From positions 248,001-312,000 of the forward strand of contig VFIW01000017.1 of NCBI GenBank assembly GCA_006386115.1: 64,000 bases of DNA. The letters are read 5' to 3'. Source of the stretch: Globisporangium splendens (taxonomy: Eukaryota; Oomycota; Peronosporomycetes; Pythiales; Pythiaceae). The notes beneath the pieces were generated by a model. That model did not search any database, was not told where the DNA came from, and worked only from the letters and a program-made list of their open reading frames with translations. A program made the position numbers and the translations under genes. This document shows, one piece after another, positions 55,015 through 64,000 of the stretch (position 1 is the first letter of the stretch; every line of letters starts with the position of its first letter).

Positions 55015-57062
55015 TTTTTGCTGCTGATTGCTTGTTGCTGTTGCCTGGTGGATGTTGACTGCAGAAAAACCTCAAACGGACCACTTGGGTGTGCGCACGA
55101 ACGAGACAGAGACGCCGAAACACGGGATCCGATGCGGAGATCGGATGGATACGCCGCCTTTTGCCTTTTGCGCTGAGGCGTTGGCTCGGAACGCCCGAGA
55201 ATGGAATGAATGAAGCTGCCGCACGCGCGCGGGGGTCAATTGCGAATTGACGTGCGCGCGGGCTATTCGAATTTTAACTCACTGCAGCATGCGTACCAAA
55301 TGGAGGGAGAGGAGAAGGACCTGAGGGGCGAGGGTCCCTGTCTAGGGAATAGGGGGAGGGCACTGGCCACTTGATGCCAGTATACCCGAGTACTGTACTG
55401 CAGAGGGTGAGTGGATGTCAGACACACACAAGCGAGGGAGCGAGCGAGGACAGGACGGACCTGCTGAGCATCCAACTCGACAGTATGCGTGCCACTCCCA
55501 GCTATCGGACACGGTAGTCTGAAGCACGTGCGGGCGCTATGAAGGCTTCATTCTTGCTGAGCATTTTGCCATGTTTGGGCTAAGAGCGCTTGCACAGTGC
55601 TGTTATAGCTAGCCGCCTGGTGTTATCATTTGCTGTTGAGCATGTGGGGGCGGATTTGCACGCCTGCATGTGGGAGTTTCTGCCGTCACCCACCCACTGG
55701 CTGCGTCTCGGCTGCGTCTCGGCAGCGTGCGCACACCACGTTGACGGACAGGGCGAGTGATCGGCTACCAAACGTAACTGAGGGGAGTGGGATTGGAGAC
55801 ACAATCACCTACCCGCACTGAACTGAACGTTGCGAGTGAAAACCATTCGCATACATGCTTTGAGGGTGGCTTTTGAAAATAAAAAAGATGATTGTGGTAG
55901 AATGACAGGAGCGCAAAGCGGAGGGACTTGCGCTGCGTCAGCTGCCAGCAGGTCCCTCCTTTCCGGGCAATGAGCGGGAGTAGGCAAGCGGAGCCGAACG
56001 TTGAAGGGAAAGAAAAACAGGAATCACAAAGCTGATTCCTGCGTGAGCAAAGCAAACAGATCGTTTCGAAGCTGCCGCTTGCGGTGCTACGGCAATCGCC
56101 CACGTTGTGGCCAGATGTATGGACTTTTGTATGACCGATCTTTTTGAACACAATGGACTTTTCTGCAGAAGCTCCTGATTCTGAAGCAGTTTCCCACAAC
56201 AGAAATCTCAGACGGATCAGTCATCACTGCAGAATGGCTGCCTTTGTTCTGCACGAGATCCGGAGTCCATGACTGGCCCACTGAAGTCAGTAGTCGCGTT
56301 CTCGTCGTTCTCGTGTGACAACGGCAACTTCTACATGCACATCCGCACTATTTGCACTGACTGCTATACACTCGGTCTTTATATGTGTCTGCTGGATCGA
56401 ATGGCAAAAGTTGTTGAAGTTGGCGCCGCGATTCTCCATTCCTACATATGCCTGGCTGACTGTCTGTCTATTTATTGGATCCCGCGACGGCGTGTTGCGT
56501 TCGCAAAACAGGCGAACTTGTGCACTTGACACCGCTCATTATACAGTTGTAGTGGAAATGCTCCTCTTGGCTGGCAAGCATGCCCAAGTTGTTTTGTTTG
56601 CGAGTGATCATTGTGCAAATTGGGTCGAGTGCAGCCGAGCAGACTTAGGTCGACGAGCAAGTGGAGGTGGAGAGCTCCAGCCCCATGATGTTTGCTGGAA
56701 GTGGCAGCATGCGCAGGAACACCCAAAGGTGAGCCATTTCGCTATTGTTGCCACCAGAAACTCGCGTGTTCCTATCAATTTGTGTGCTCCGCAGCCAAAG
56801 TTATCCACGTTTGCCACTTGTCAAATGTCGCACCCACTTTTTTTGTCATTAAGTCCACAGTCTAAATCGGGTGTTGATTTTCCCGAATTCGGGAATGTCC
56901 CGAGTCCCACTTTGGTTGACGCCATCAAGTCGCGCGAAAGTTGCGCGAACCGACGCTCCCTCGTTTCAAATATTGAGTGGGAACTTTTTTGAGCGCGCGC
57001 ACAAAGCCAAGCAGAGTGAGTCGTTTGGGGATAATTGGCGAGCGCTAAGCACTACAAGCAGC
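55015..57062. other. Long intergenic region
   Basis: About 2 kb with no supported gene. A 7-bp inverted repeat GTCAATT-GCG-AATTGAC (55235-55251) sits inside a CG-repeat-rich segment. A 16-bp perfect palindrome lies at 56880-56895, about 170 bp before the next start codon. A frame across 56,315-56,990 has no domain features and is probably chance. Confidence 0.45.
56880..56895. promoter_or_regulatory. 16-bp perfect palindrome upstream of the unknown gene
   Basis: TTCCCGAATTCGGGAA is fully self-complementary and lies about 170 bp upstream of the start at 57063. Such sites are often bound by dimeric transcription factors. This is a position-based suggestion only; it could be chance. Confidence 0.3.
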
Positions 57063-58139
57063 ATGAGCGCGAGAGCCGGCGCCGAGCATGACGCGCACCA
57101 GCAGCACCTGAGCCACGACGGCAGCGTCGCGCACGAAGACGAGGACCCGAACGTGGAGATGGTGAACGAGTTCGACGAGTTCCCGCACAACGAGGAGTGC
57201 GCGGCGATCCTGACGATGAAGTGCGGCGAGCCGCTCATGGCCGTGCGCAAGAAGCTCCACGACGAGATCACGATCACATTCATCCCCGAGGAAGGCTTCG
57301 GCGTTTTTCAGAGCAAGGTGGAGCGCCACTACGCCAAGATCGGCCCGACGTACGTGCAGGAGAAGCGCGGGATCTACCTCAAGCCATCGAGCAATGCGAC
57401 GCAGACCAAGTACGTGCTGCTCACGAAGGAGAACTTTGACCCGCTGCTGCGCATGCGCTGGAAGATCGCGCGCAGCATGAAGGTCGACCTCAAGTACGAG
57501 GTGTTCTGCTACTTTGTCGACACGACGAACAAGAAGGAGAAGAAGCGGCTGTCGATGAAGATGTTCCAACAGGACAACTCCGGCGAGTTCAATGGGAGCA
57601 ACAGCAGCAGCAGCACGCCGGTGCCGCCACAGCCATTCATGGGGTTCGCGCCGGGAGCGAGCGGACCGCATGGGTTCCCCCTGGTGTCGGCGCAGTCGAT
57701 CTCGCACGCGATCCAGAACTACGCAGACCTCAACTCGTCGGTCATCGACAGTGCCAACCTGCCGGCAGGGGGCAGCGTCAAGAAAAGCAGTAAGAGCAGC
57801 AACACAGGTAAAGAGAACGACACTACGACACCGAGTGAGCGACCGCGGAAAATCGCGCGCTTGAACCGCAACAATGCAGCAGCAGCAGCCGCTCTTGCAG
57901 CACCAACTGCAGCTGTGGGTCCTCTGGACGTCCACGAGGAGCCGTTTTTCCAGGCGATCCCGTTCCGAATCAACGGCTTCGTCGTCCCACTGGAAGTAGA
58001 TATCACGGCGCTGCGACGCTGTCTCGGTTTGAGCATGAGCCACCAGCAGGTAAGTAGCAACGCCGTGGACGCGGCAGCGTCGACGTCGTCCGCGGACATC
58101 GAGTCGCAGCAGCAGCAGTACGATAGGGGTGATCTGTGA
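57063..58139 (+). CDS. Conserved-looking protein of unknown function, probably nuclear
   Basis: A single exon of 358 residues; not recognised. Residues 1-45 are acidic and His-rich. A compact region of about 110 residues follows (EECAAILTMKCGEPLMAVRKK to YEVFCYFVDTTNKKEKKRLSM), with alternating hydrophobic positions that suggest a beta-rich fold. A disordered Ser/Gly/Pro linker leads to a basic stretch (RPRKIARLNR) next to an Ala run, a possible nuclear signal. A second short ordered block contains PFRINGFVVPLEVDITALRRCLGL, and the tail is Ser/Gln-rich. The ATG at 57063 begins the G/C-biased coding pattern; the open frame extends 192 bases upstream with different composition. A transcription-related role is a guess. 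Confidence 0.65.
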   Translation: MSARAGAEHDAHQQHLSHDGSVAHEDEDPNVEMVNEFDEFPHNEECAAILTMKCGEPLMAVRKKLHDEITITFIPEEGFGVFQSKVERHYAKIGPTYVQEKRGIYLKPSSNATQTKYVLLTKENFDPLLRMRWKIARSMKVDLKYEVFCYFVDTTNKKEKKRLSMKMFQQDNSGEFNGSNSSSSTPVPPQPFMGFAPGASGPHGFPLVSAQSISHAIQNYADLNSSVIDSANLPAGGSVKKSSKSSNTGKENDTTTPSERPRKIARLNRNNAAAAAALAAPTAAVGPLDVHEEPFFQAIPFRINGFVVPLEVDITALRRCLGLSMSHQQVSSNAVDAAASTSSADIESQQQQYDRGDL

Positions 58140-58362
58140 GAGAGAGAAAGTGGATGCAAGCCGCCGCCATTTTTATTTTCAGCGGGTTCTTTTTTGACAA
58201 GGAGTGGGAGGAAATGCATATTGAAAATGCAAAAACAAACAAAAAACATAAACAAAAAGTGCCAACATTCTCAACAGCACCATGGCCATCGCATACACAT
58301 AACCGAACTTGTTCGTTTACAGCCCATGAGGAGAAAGGGAGAAGAGATAGAAGCCAAAGCAC

Positions 58363-59738
58363 TCATGCGCGTGCGGCAGCAGCAGCCTTTGCGAGCCGCT
58401 CGCGGATGTAACTGGAGCTCAGCGTGCTGCTCTCGGTGCGGCGACACACGTAGATGTGCACCTTCGGGAGACCGCGCTCGACACGGATCGTGTTGATCTT
58501 GGACGCGCCGAGGATCGTCTCCGTGGACACGACGATCGCCGCGGCCTCAGGGATCACGATCGCGGGGCCGTACGCGTCGTCGATCGTCACGATGTCGAGC
58601 ACGAGGTGTGGCTTGAGGAACGCCACGTAGTCGCGCACGTTGCGCTTCCGCTTCTCGAGCGGCTCGATGAGTTCGGCGTGGCTTTTCTTCGTGAGCATCG
58701 CGTCCGCCGTCACGCCGATGATCATCTTGCGCGCGCAGATGCCCGCGGCGAGCGACAGCAGCTTCTTGTGGCCATTGTGAAGGTGGTCGAACGTGCCACC
58801 CAGGATCACCTACAAAGAATGCAAAGCATTTTCGCTGAGGGAGACGAGCATGCATGACCAAGTAAAGCAACGCATGTCTTTCGTACCATGTCGTGGGGCT
58901 TCAGGTCCGTGTGCTCGTTCTCAAAGTACTTGAACTCGCTGGAAAGACGGCGCGCGATGTGCATCGACAGCGGGTGGTACGTGACGGCGAAGAGTCCGTC
59001 CTTCTCAAAGCGCTGTGCGTTCAGGCGCTGCACGTCGACGAGCGCGTCTTCACCAAACACGGCGTTGAGCTCTGGCAGCAGCACGAGGTCCTCCCACGAC
59101 TGCGACGGCGACTGGACATCCGAAAACCCTCCGACAATCCTGCATAGAAATGTAGAAATGAGCATAACGCCTCATTTGCACAAAAGCACACTAAATAGCC
59201 GTATGGTTACCGGATGTCGAGCAGCGGCTTGCCCTGCAGACACGCAATGTCCCACACGAGGCAGTACAGCTCGCTCGTGTAGTTGACGATCTCATGCTTG
59301 TCGCGTCCCGAGACATAAATAATCAGCGTCTTGGCCACATTCGCGATCGCCTTTTCCAACAGCACGTCGTTCTTCACCAAGTCCCTGCTCCCACGTTCGT
59401 ATTGCCTCCTCGTCAGCATATACATGTACCCATGCACACATACGCACAACGTACCGAAAGTTCTGCGGCACGTGCACACTCAGCAGTCCGACAGCGACCT
59501 GCGTGCCGCTGCCGGTGCTCGACGTCGCGCTCGCGGCGCGGTGCTTGTGCAGCGTCGAGAGCCCGACGAGGGTCGCGACGCCCGCGACGATCGCCAGCAC
59601 GCTGCTGGTGCCCAGAGGCGCCACGGGCGCGCCACCACTCATGCCGACTGCAGAGAGCTTCATGAGCTTCTTGACCATCGCGTTCACGATCGCCTCTGTT
59701 CGCACGTGAACTGTTTTGGCGCAAGAACTCTGCTGCAA
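58363..59738 (-). CDS. Phosphopantetheine adenylyltransferase (PPAT), eukaryotic type
   Basis: Four exons (59455-59738, 59211-59384, 58887-59139, 58363-58809) give 385 residues. PPAT makes dephospho-CoA from 4'-phosphopantetheine and ATP, the fourth step of CoA synthesis. The nucleotidyltransferase domain starts at exon 4 with VILGGTFDHLHNGHKKLL (HxGH motif) and ends with LSSSYIRERLA (the ISSTxxR-like motif). The upstream ~235 residues resemble the N-terminal half of eukaryotic PPAT/CoA synthase. They include a membrane-like stretch near residues 40-65 (SSVLAIVAGVATLVGL) and the segment YTSELYCLVWDIACLQG. The protein ends after PPAT, so dephospho-CoA kinase must be a separate gene here, as in fungi and plants. 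Start taken at the first in-frame ATG; several others follow. Confidence 0.88.
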
Positions 59739-60059
59739 TCATACTAGTCTTCTTAAATCGGATAGTCCTTTGTTATTATCGTTGCTGCATATTGTATCGC
59801 TGAATTAGCAAGACAAAACACCTCTTTATAGAAGAGTACGAATTATTCAAGGTGATGGTTGCCCGTTCTGTCAGTCAAACCTTGAAGAACGCTAAGTTCG
59901 TTATCGCAACTTTGTCAAACGCATGCTACGTACTTTACATCACAAGTACGCACGCCACATAGCGCACTTTACGGGTCTCCACTAGATTCCCGCGCACATC
60001 CAATTGGCTTTGAAAACCAAGTAACACGCACGAAGAAGCTTCATTGATAAAGAGAGAAG
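59739..60059. promoter_or_regulatory. Divergent promoter region (PPAT / LIN9)
   Basis: A 321-bp spacer between divergent start codons. It is AT-rich in its middle third (59,745-59,860), in contrast to the flanking coding sequence. No particular motif was recognised. Confidence 0.4.
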
Positions 60060-62672
60060 ATGCGGGACGACCTGGGCCCGCGCTGGTCCAATAAGGAGCT
60101 GCGCACGTTCTACACCCTGCTGCGCGCGCAGGGCGGCGAGCATGTCCAGTGGGAGAAGCTGCAGGAGAAGCTCCCGCAGCGCACGGCGGCCATGATCCGT
60201 GCGCTCTTCGATGTGCACCGCGGGTACCTGGCGCTGCCGGGAGCCTCGGTCGACGACTTTTGCACGATCGTGGCGGATTATTACAAGAACATAGACGAAC
60301 ACTCGCTGTCTGCAAGTGCTGTTGCTGATAGTGGTGGCGGCGATGCAGTTGCGGGTAGCATGGATGTGAAGATGGAGAGTGTCGACAACAACGAAGAGCT
60401 CCAGGCAAAACATGACGACGTCGACATGCATCAACAATCCGATGCCATTGACGATAGTAATGTTGTTTCCTTTGCGGTTAACCGGATACGCAAGCGCGAC
60501 GTGAGTCTCACGCCCAATGCGATCTCCGGTGCGACTGCGTCACAGTCGTCGTCATCGAAAAAGGACAAAGTGAAAAAGCGAAGACTGGACCGCCTGCTCG
60601 CGTGGGATGCCGCAGGCGACCAACTGGAGAAACAGGCGCAGATGCAGCTGCAGATCAAGTCGGAAGACGAAACTGAACGCGCATTTTCTGGTCCTGTTGC
60701 GTTGCGAAGTCAAGACGCAGGTGTACGGCGTTCTCGCCATGCAAGGGTAGGAATGCATGAGTCCATAGTGACAATGGAACTGAAGGGTTCTAATGTGCTG
60801 ATTTCCTATCTCTTGTATCCCTGCTGTGCTGTTGTTGCTATTGTCTGGTTCAACGGAAACAGAAATCAGTGCCGCCGCCATGGCGTGCGCTGCAGAAAGA
60901 TCCGAGCCTCTCGAGACTGCATGGGAATGTCAGGAAACTCGATCTGCCGTGGTTTTACTGGTTCTATTCGTTCATCGACGCGGATTTTTTCAGCCACAAC
61001 GAGTTTGTTGAGTGTCTCGAGCGCATGGGGCTCGGAAAGGTATGGAGAATATCACTGAGTGTGTGCTTCTTTCTTTGCTTGATGTTGTCCACAATCGATA
61101 CATGTTTTTTATGCAGATTCTGACCGCTGCGCGTCCGATTTGGTCTTCAGTGCGAGCATCCATGGGGCGGCCACGACGACTGAGTCCGCTGTTCTTTACC
61201 CAAGAGAAAGCCAAGCTTGAGAGCTACCGCATGGTGAAACGAGCCCTCGCCATCCAAAAGGTACCTGCTTCTCGTGCAACCGTGGTCCTCGCATTGAAGT
61301 GAACGAATTGCACTGCTAACGTGTGCGTGTGGTATGCATGCAGGCGCCTGAGTCATGGCCATTCACGTGCCTTGCTCCAGTGGAATACGGTGCCAACGTC
61401 ATAGGTATGGGACGACTCCATTAAATCGCGCCGACGCTGTTCCATTGACGCTTGAGGATGGTTGTTTATGTGTCTGCGTGCTACTTGCTCATTTGTTGCA
61501 GTGCGTCTTACAAACCCGCATCGCTTTGCGTTTGGCATCGTGCTCCATTATGTGTCTGGCGAGGACGGAGTGTGCACCGTGAAGCTCGCGACCTCGGCGG
61601 AAAGCGAGCCCGTTGTGTGTTCCCTCGACTCGGTCATGGTTCTGGAACGTACATTTTTCAAGGAAGAGATCACAGAGCACGCCGACAGCAGCACCTTGCG
61701 ACAGGAATCTCCAACCATGAATGGCGTCAGTCAAAGCGCTTTAGCAGGAGCGGCAAACGGCAACGCTGATACCTCTGGTTGGAGGAATAGCCCAAAGCGT
61801 CGTCAGGACACGATCCGCGCCATCATCGCTGTCAAAGACCTCTTGCATCGGAAAGAGCAGCTCGTGAGCGCACTCGCCAAGATGAACGCAACGGTGCGAA
61901 GCGAGAGAGAACAGGAGCACGAGAACAATAGAGACACAGGTCGTGGCAGTATGGCAAGTGCTGGGCATCATGGTCTGTATTCCGACGAAGTGCTGCCGAC
62001 TGCAACCATTCTGCCGTCCATTCTGCAACGTCAGTATGCGTGGCTCGTCGTCAATCTCGACCTCACGAATCGTCACTTGCAGGAAGCGCTCGTGCGTCTG
62101 CAAGCTTGTTCCAGGCATCCTGCGGTGCGTCATTTCTACATTTTGATCGTTTTTCTCAACCATTTCTCTCACGTATATGCCACTTGCTTCGCTGCGAACT
62201 GCAGGGCGATGATGATGACAACGATGCGTTCACCCTCCGCACTGGAACTGAAACAAGCAGCGGTCACAACGGCTCGCTGAGCCTGGAGCACATGAAGTGG
62301 GCCGTGAGCTTCTTAGCGCTGAGTCAGAAGGAAGCCGAGGCGCTCGTGGCTGCGTCTATCCCGACGACAGGAAGCTCGGACGTATCGGCACATGATGCTC
62401 ACGAGGCAATCGACACAACTGTGCATCAGTCTCAAGTTCTGCCGGACGACACGAAGCAATTGATCGCGATGTGTCTTTGCTTTATGAGCGTAGTGCGACG
62501 AGGCACGTCGACAACGTCCCCGCGAATCCCGCCGCTTGTCACGCAGAAGCTCATGGAGCGGCTGCTGGAGCTGCTCGAGCCGCGATACGACGGCAACATG
62601 GATCTCTATGCCGAGCTCCGTGCTGCGGCCGAAGGCGTCATCCCCACGCTTCACGGCGCGTCGTCGACGTAA
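60060..62672 (+). CDS. LIN9/ALY homologue (MuvB complex subunit, DIRP domain)
   Basis: Six exons (60060-60746, 60863-61039, 61117-61260, 61344-61404, 61502-62124, 62205-62672) give 719 residues. The N-terminus has a SANT-like helical segment (GPRWSNKELRTFYTLLRAQGG), as in plant ALY proteins. After a disordered Lys-rich stretch comes the DIRP domain: LPWFYWFYSFIDADFFSHNE, CLERMGLGK, WSSVRASMGRPRRLSPLFF and EKAKLESYRMVK. A tudor-like segment follows (NPHRFAFGIVLHYVSGEDGVC) and then helices of the LIN52/LIN9 assembly region (YAWLVVNLDLTNRHLQEALVRLQ). LIN9 is the scaffold of the MuvB core that pairs with RB/E2F or MYB to control cell-cycle genes. All splice sites are GT-AG and in phase. Confidence 0.9.
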
Positions 62673-63365
62673 TGGCAATTACACCATCACCAGTGACAGG
62701 ACAGCAATTGCGACCGCGGCTGCGAGCGCATCTCCCTCATCAAGAAAGCGTCATCAGATGATTTTCTGGAGTCGAGACGAAAATGCCCAGCTGCACGACC
62801 CCACGACAGTCAGGATTTGTAATGTGACGCGAAAAACGCGGCGAGGACCTTCCTTGTGTTGTTGTGACGTTGTCGCTCGCACGAATGCGTTTGCGCTATA
62901 GAATGCGAGGTCAGACGCCGTCTGGTCTTTCTCCACGCGCACTGCGTCTGTCTGTTCCTGCGCGATCTCCCTCCAAGTGCATGCGTGTCATGTCATGAGC
63001 ATGCATATCCTCCGTCTCTCGCTGGATCCTGCAGACTGATTGGCTGCGACGAGAAAACAGGGGAGAAGCATGAAGCAATTTCGACAGTGTAATGACGGTG
63101 TGTTGCATCATGCATGCATAGCGCCATGGCAGACGCGCATTCTCGTTAGCTCATGAGGCCATGCGCTGATAATCGGGACATGTTTGATGGTGGTGACGCG
63201 ATGGAAAGGACAATAAGACACGACGCCATGCATGCGTTACAGCAATTATAAAAGCAGAAATGGTTCACATTCTCTTATCTTCTTAAGTACATCAAAATGC
63301 TTAAATGCTGTCCTTCGCTTTCCTATGTGTGTGGACAGATAGATGGTGGTGGCGGTCAAGCTCAC
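62673..63365. other. Spacer between convergent genes
   Basis: About 0.7 kb of 3' flanking sequence between LIN9 (plus) and the amino-acid transporter (minus). It contains several GCATG-rich words around 62,980-63,240. No gene was seen. Confidence 0.4.
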
Positions 63366-64000
63366 TCACTCTATAGCTTTTTTTTCCTTGACCATGGTGG
63401 TCATGGAGGGGCCGATTTCGTTCACCGAGAGGATGGGTGAGCGCATGTTCGAGTCGCGCGGGATGAAGTTGAGCAGCGCGCTCCAGCCCGTGCGGCCGGC
63501 CGAGTTGCCGTAGCCGTACACGAAGTACGAGACGATGGCGGCGCCGATCCACGCGCAGCTGAGCGCCATGCCCTTGTGCGAGATCTGCGCCGCGAGGTAG
63601 AAGTCGGCGAGGATCGAGATCGTCGGGATGAACGGCACGAGCGGCGCCGAAAAGTTCACCGGGTCGTTCGGCTCCTGCGGGCACTTGATGTAGAACACGA
63701 CGGACGTGACCAGCGTCAGCACGAGGAAGATGATAGCGAGCACGAGGCACCAGTCGCGGCTGTCGTTCACGTAGCCCTGCTGGTAGAAGAACGTCGACAT
63801 GAGCGAGAACACGACGATGGCACCAATGTACTTGCGGCACGTGTTGGGCGATTCCTTGCGCGTGCGCACCATCATGAGCGCGACGTTGGACATCACGAAC
63901 GAGAGCAAGATGCCGAAGCTCACAATGTCCCAGAGCGTGTCGAACGGCACGAGGAACGCGATGACCGTGAAGAAGATGCCGGTCATGAGCGTGTTGACGA
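63366..64000 (-). CDS. Cationic amino-acid transporter (APC/SLC7 CAT type), C-terminal part
   Basis: The frame runs off the right edge; 211 C-terminal residues are inside. Five or six hydrophobic helices are visible. The segment FFTVIAFLVPFDTLWDIVSFGILLS resembles the helix-loop-helix of CAT transporters (ending in ...MSIGTLLAY in animals). The pair APLVPFIPTISILADFYLAAQ and CAWIGAAIVSYFVYGYGNS resembles the last two CAT helices. CAT proteins take up arginine, lysine and ornithine at the plasma membrane or vacuole. The C-terminal tail is short and basic (MVKEKKAIE). The family call rests on this C-terminal pattern only, as the N-terminal substrate-binding helices lie outside the window. Confidence 0.8.
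   Translation of the reverse strand, partial: VNTLMTGIFFTVIAFLVPFDTLWDIVSFGILLSFVMSNVALMMVRTRKESPNTCRKYIGAIVVFSLMSTFFYQQGYVNDSRDWCLVLAIIFLVLTLVTSVVFYIKCPQEPNDPVNFSAPLVPFIPTISILADFYLAAQISHKGMALSCAWIGAAIVSYFVYGYGNSAGRTGWSALLNFIPRDSNMRSPILSVNEIGPSMTTMVKEKKAIE

Noticed and set aside
56315..56992. 225-codon plus-strand frame in the 55-57 kb spacer
   Set aside because: Composition is unlike the neighbouring genes and no domain or splice partner was seen.
1..64000. CRISPR array, rRNA genes, bacterial operons
   Set aside because: No regularly spaced repeats, no rRNA-like sequence and a clearly eukaryotic intron-containing gene structure.

Overview
This is eukaryotic nuclear DNA, almost certainly from an oomycete. 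The evidence is lineage-typical genes (an elicitin-like secreted protein, a START protein with a FYVE-like zinc finger, an IP3-receptor-type calcium channel), short introns of mostly about 55-110 bases, and a decayed Crypton tyrosine-recombinase element of the oomycete type. A BBS7 gene and a TBCCD1 gene, both cilium or basal-body related, suggest a zoospore-forming species. I cannot name the genus; a Pythium- or Phytophthora-like organism is an inference.

Layout. 0-4 kb: tail of an unknown gene, then TBCCD1 on the plus strand, which appears to carry a minor-spliceosome (U12-type) AT-AC intron. 4-8.6 kb: cobalamin-independent methionine synthase, then a GDT1-family cation transporter with an N-terminal EF-hand. 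8.9-20.6 kb (minus): one very large IP3-receptor/ryanodine-receptor-type gene, interrupted by an in-frame TGA. 21.2-25.8 kb: a SAP-motif protein and a RIOX-type JmjC oxygenase, divergently transcribed. 26-34.5 kb: a papain-like protease and BBS7 (divergent), then a KDM8/JMJD5-type JmjC protein and folylpolyglutamate synthase (divergent).

34.5-41.5 kb is the accessory stretch. It holds few genes, one elicitin-like GPI-type surface protein, and a broken Crypton. 41.5-55 kb is gene-dense again: PA28 proteasome activator, a coiled-coil protein, a large EF-hand protein, S-adenosylmethionine decarboxylase, an OS-9-like ER lectin, a LACTB2-like endoribonuclease, and a START/FYVE-like protein. 55-64 kb: an unknown nuclear-looking protein, phosphopantetheine adenylyltransferase, a LIN9 homologue, and the end of a cationic amino-acid transporter.

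The genes are mostly housekeeping and are not arranged as one pathway. Loose links exist: methionine synthase, AdoMet decarboxylase and folate polyglutamylation all touch one-carbon and AdoMet metabolism; IP3R, the GDT1 transporter and the EF-hand protein touch calcium; TBCCD1 and BBS7 touch cilia. Several otherwise intact genes show single-nucleotide frame breaks (BBS7 near 28,315; the EF-hand gene near 44,575) or an in-frame stop (IP3R at 12,791). These may be assembly errors, unusual introns or real lesions; reads and RNA would decide. Exon boundaries given below were derived by hand from splice sites, reading phase and remembered family alignments.
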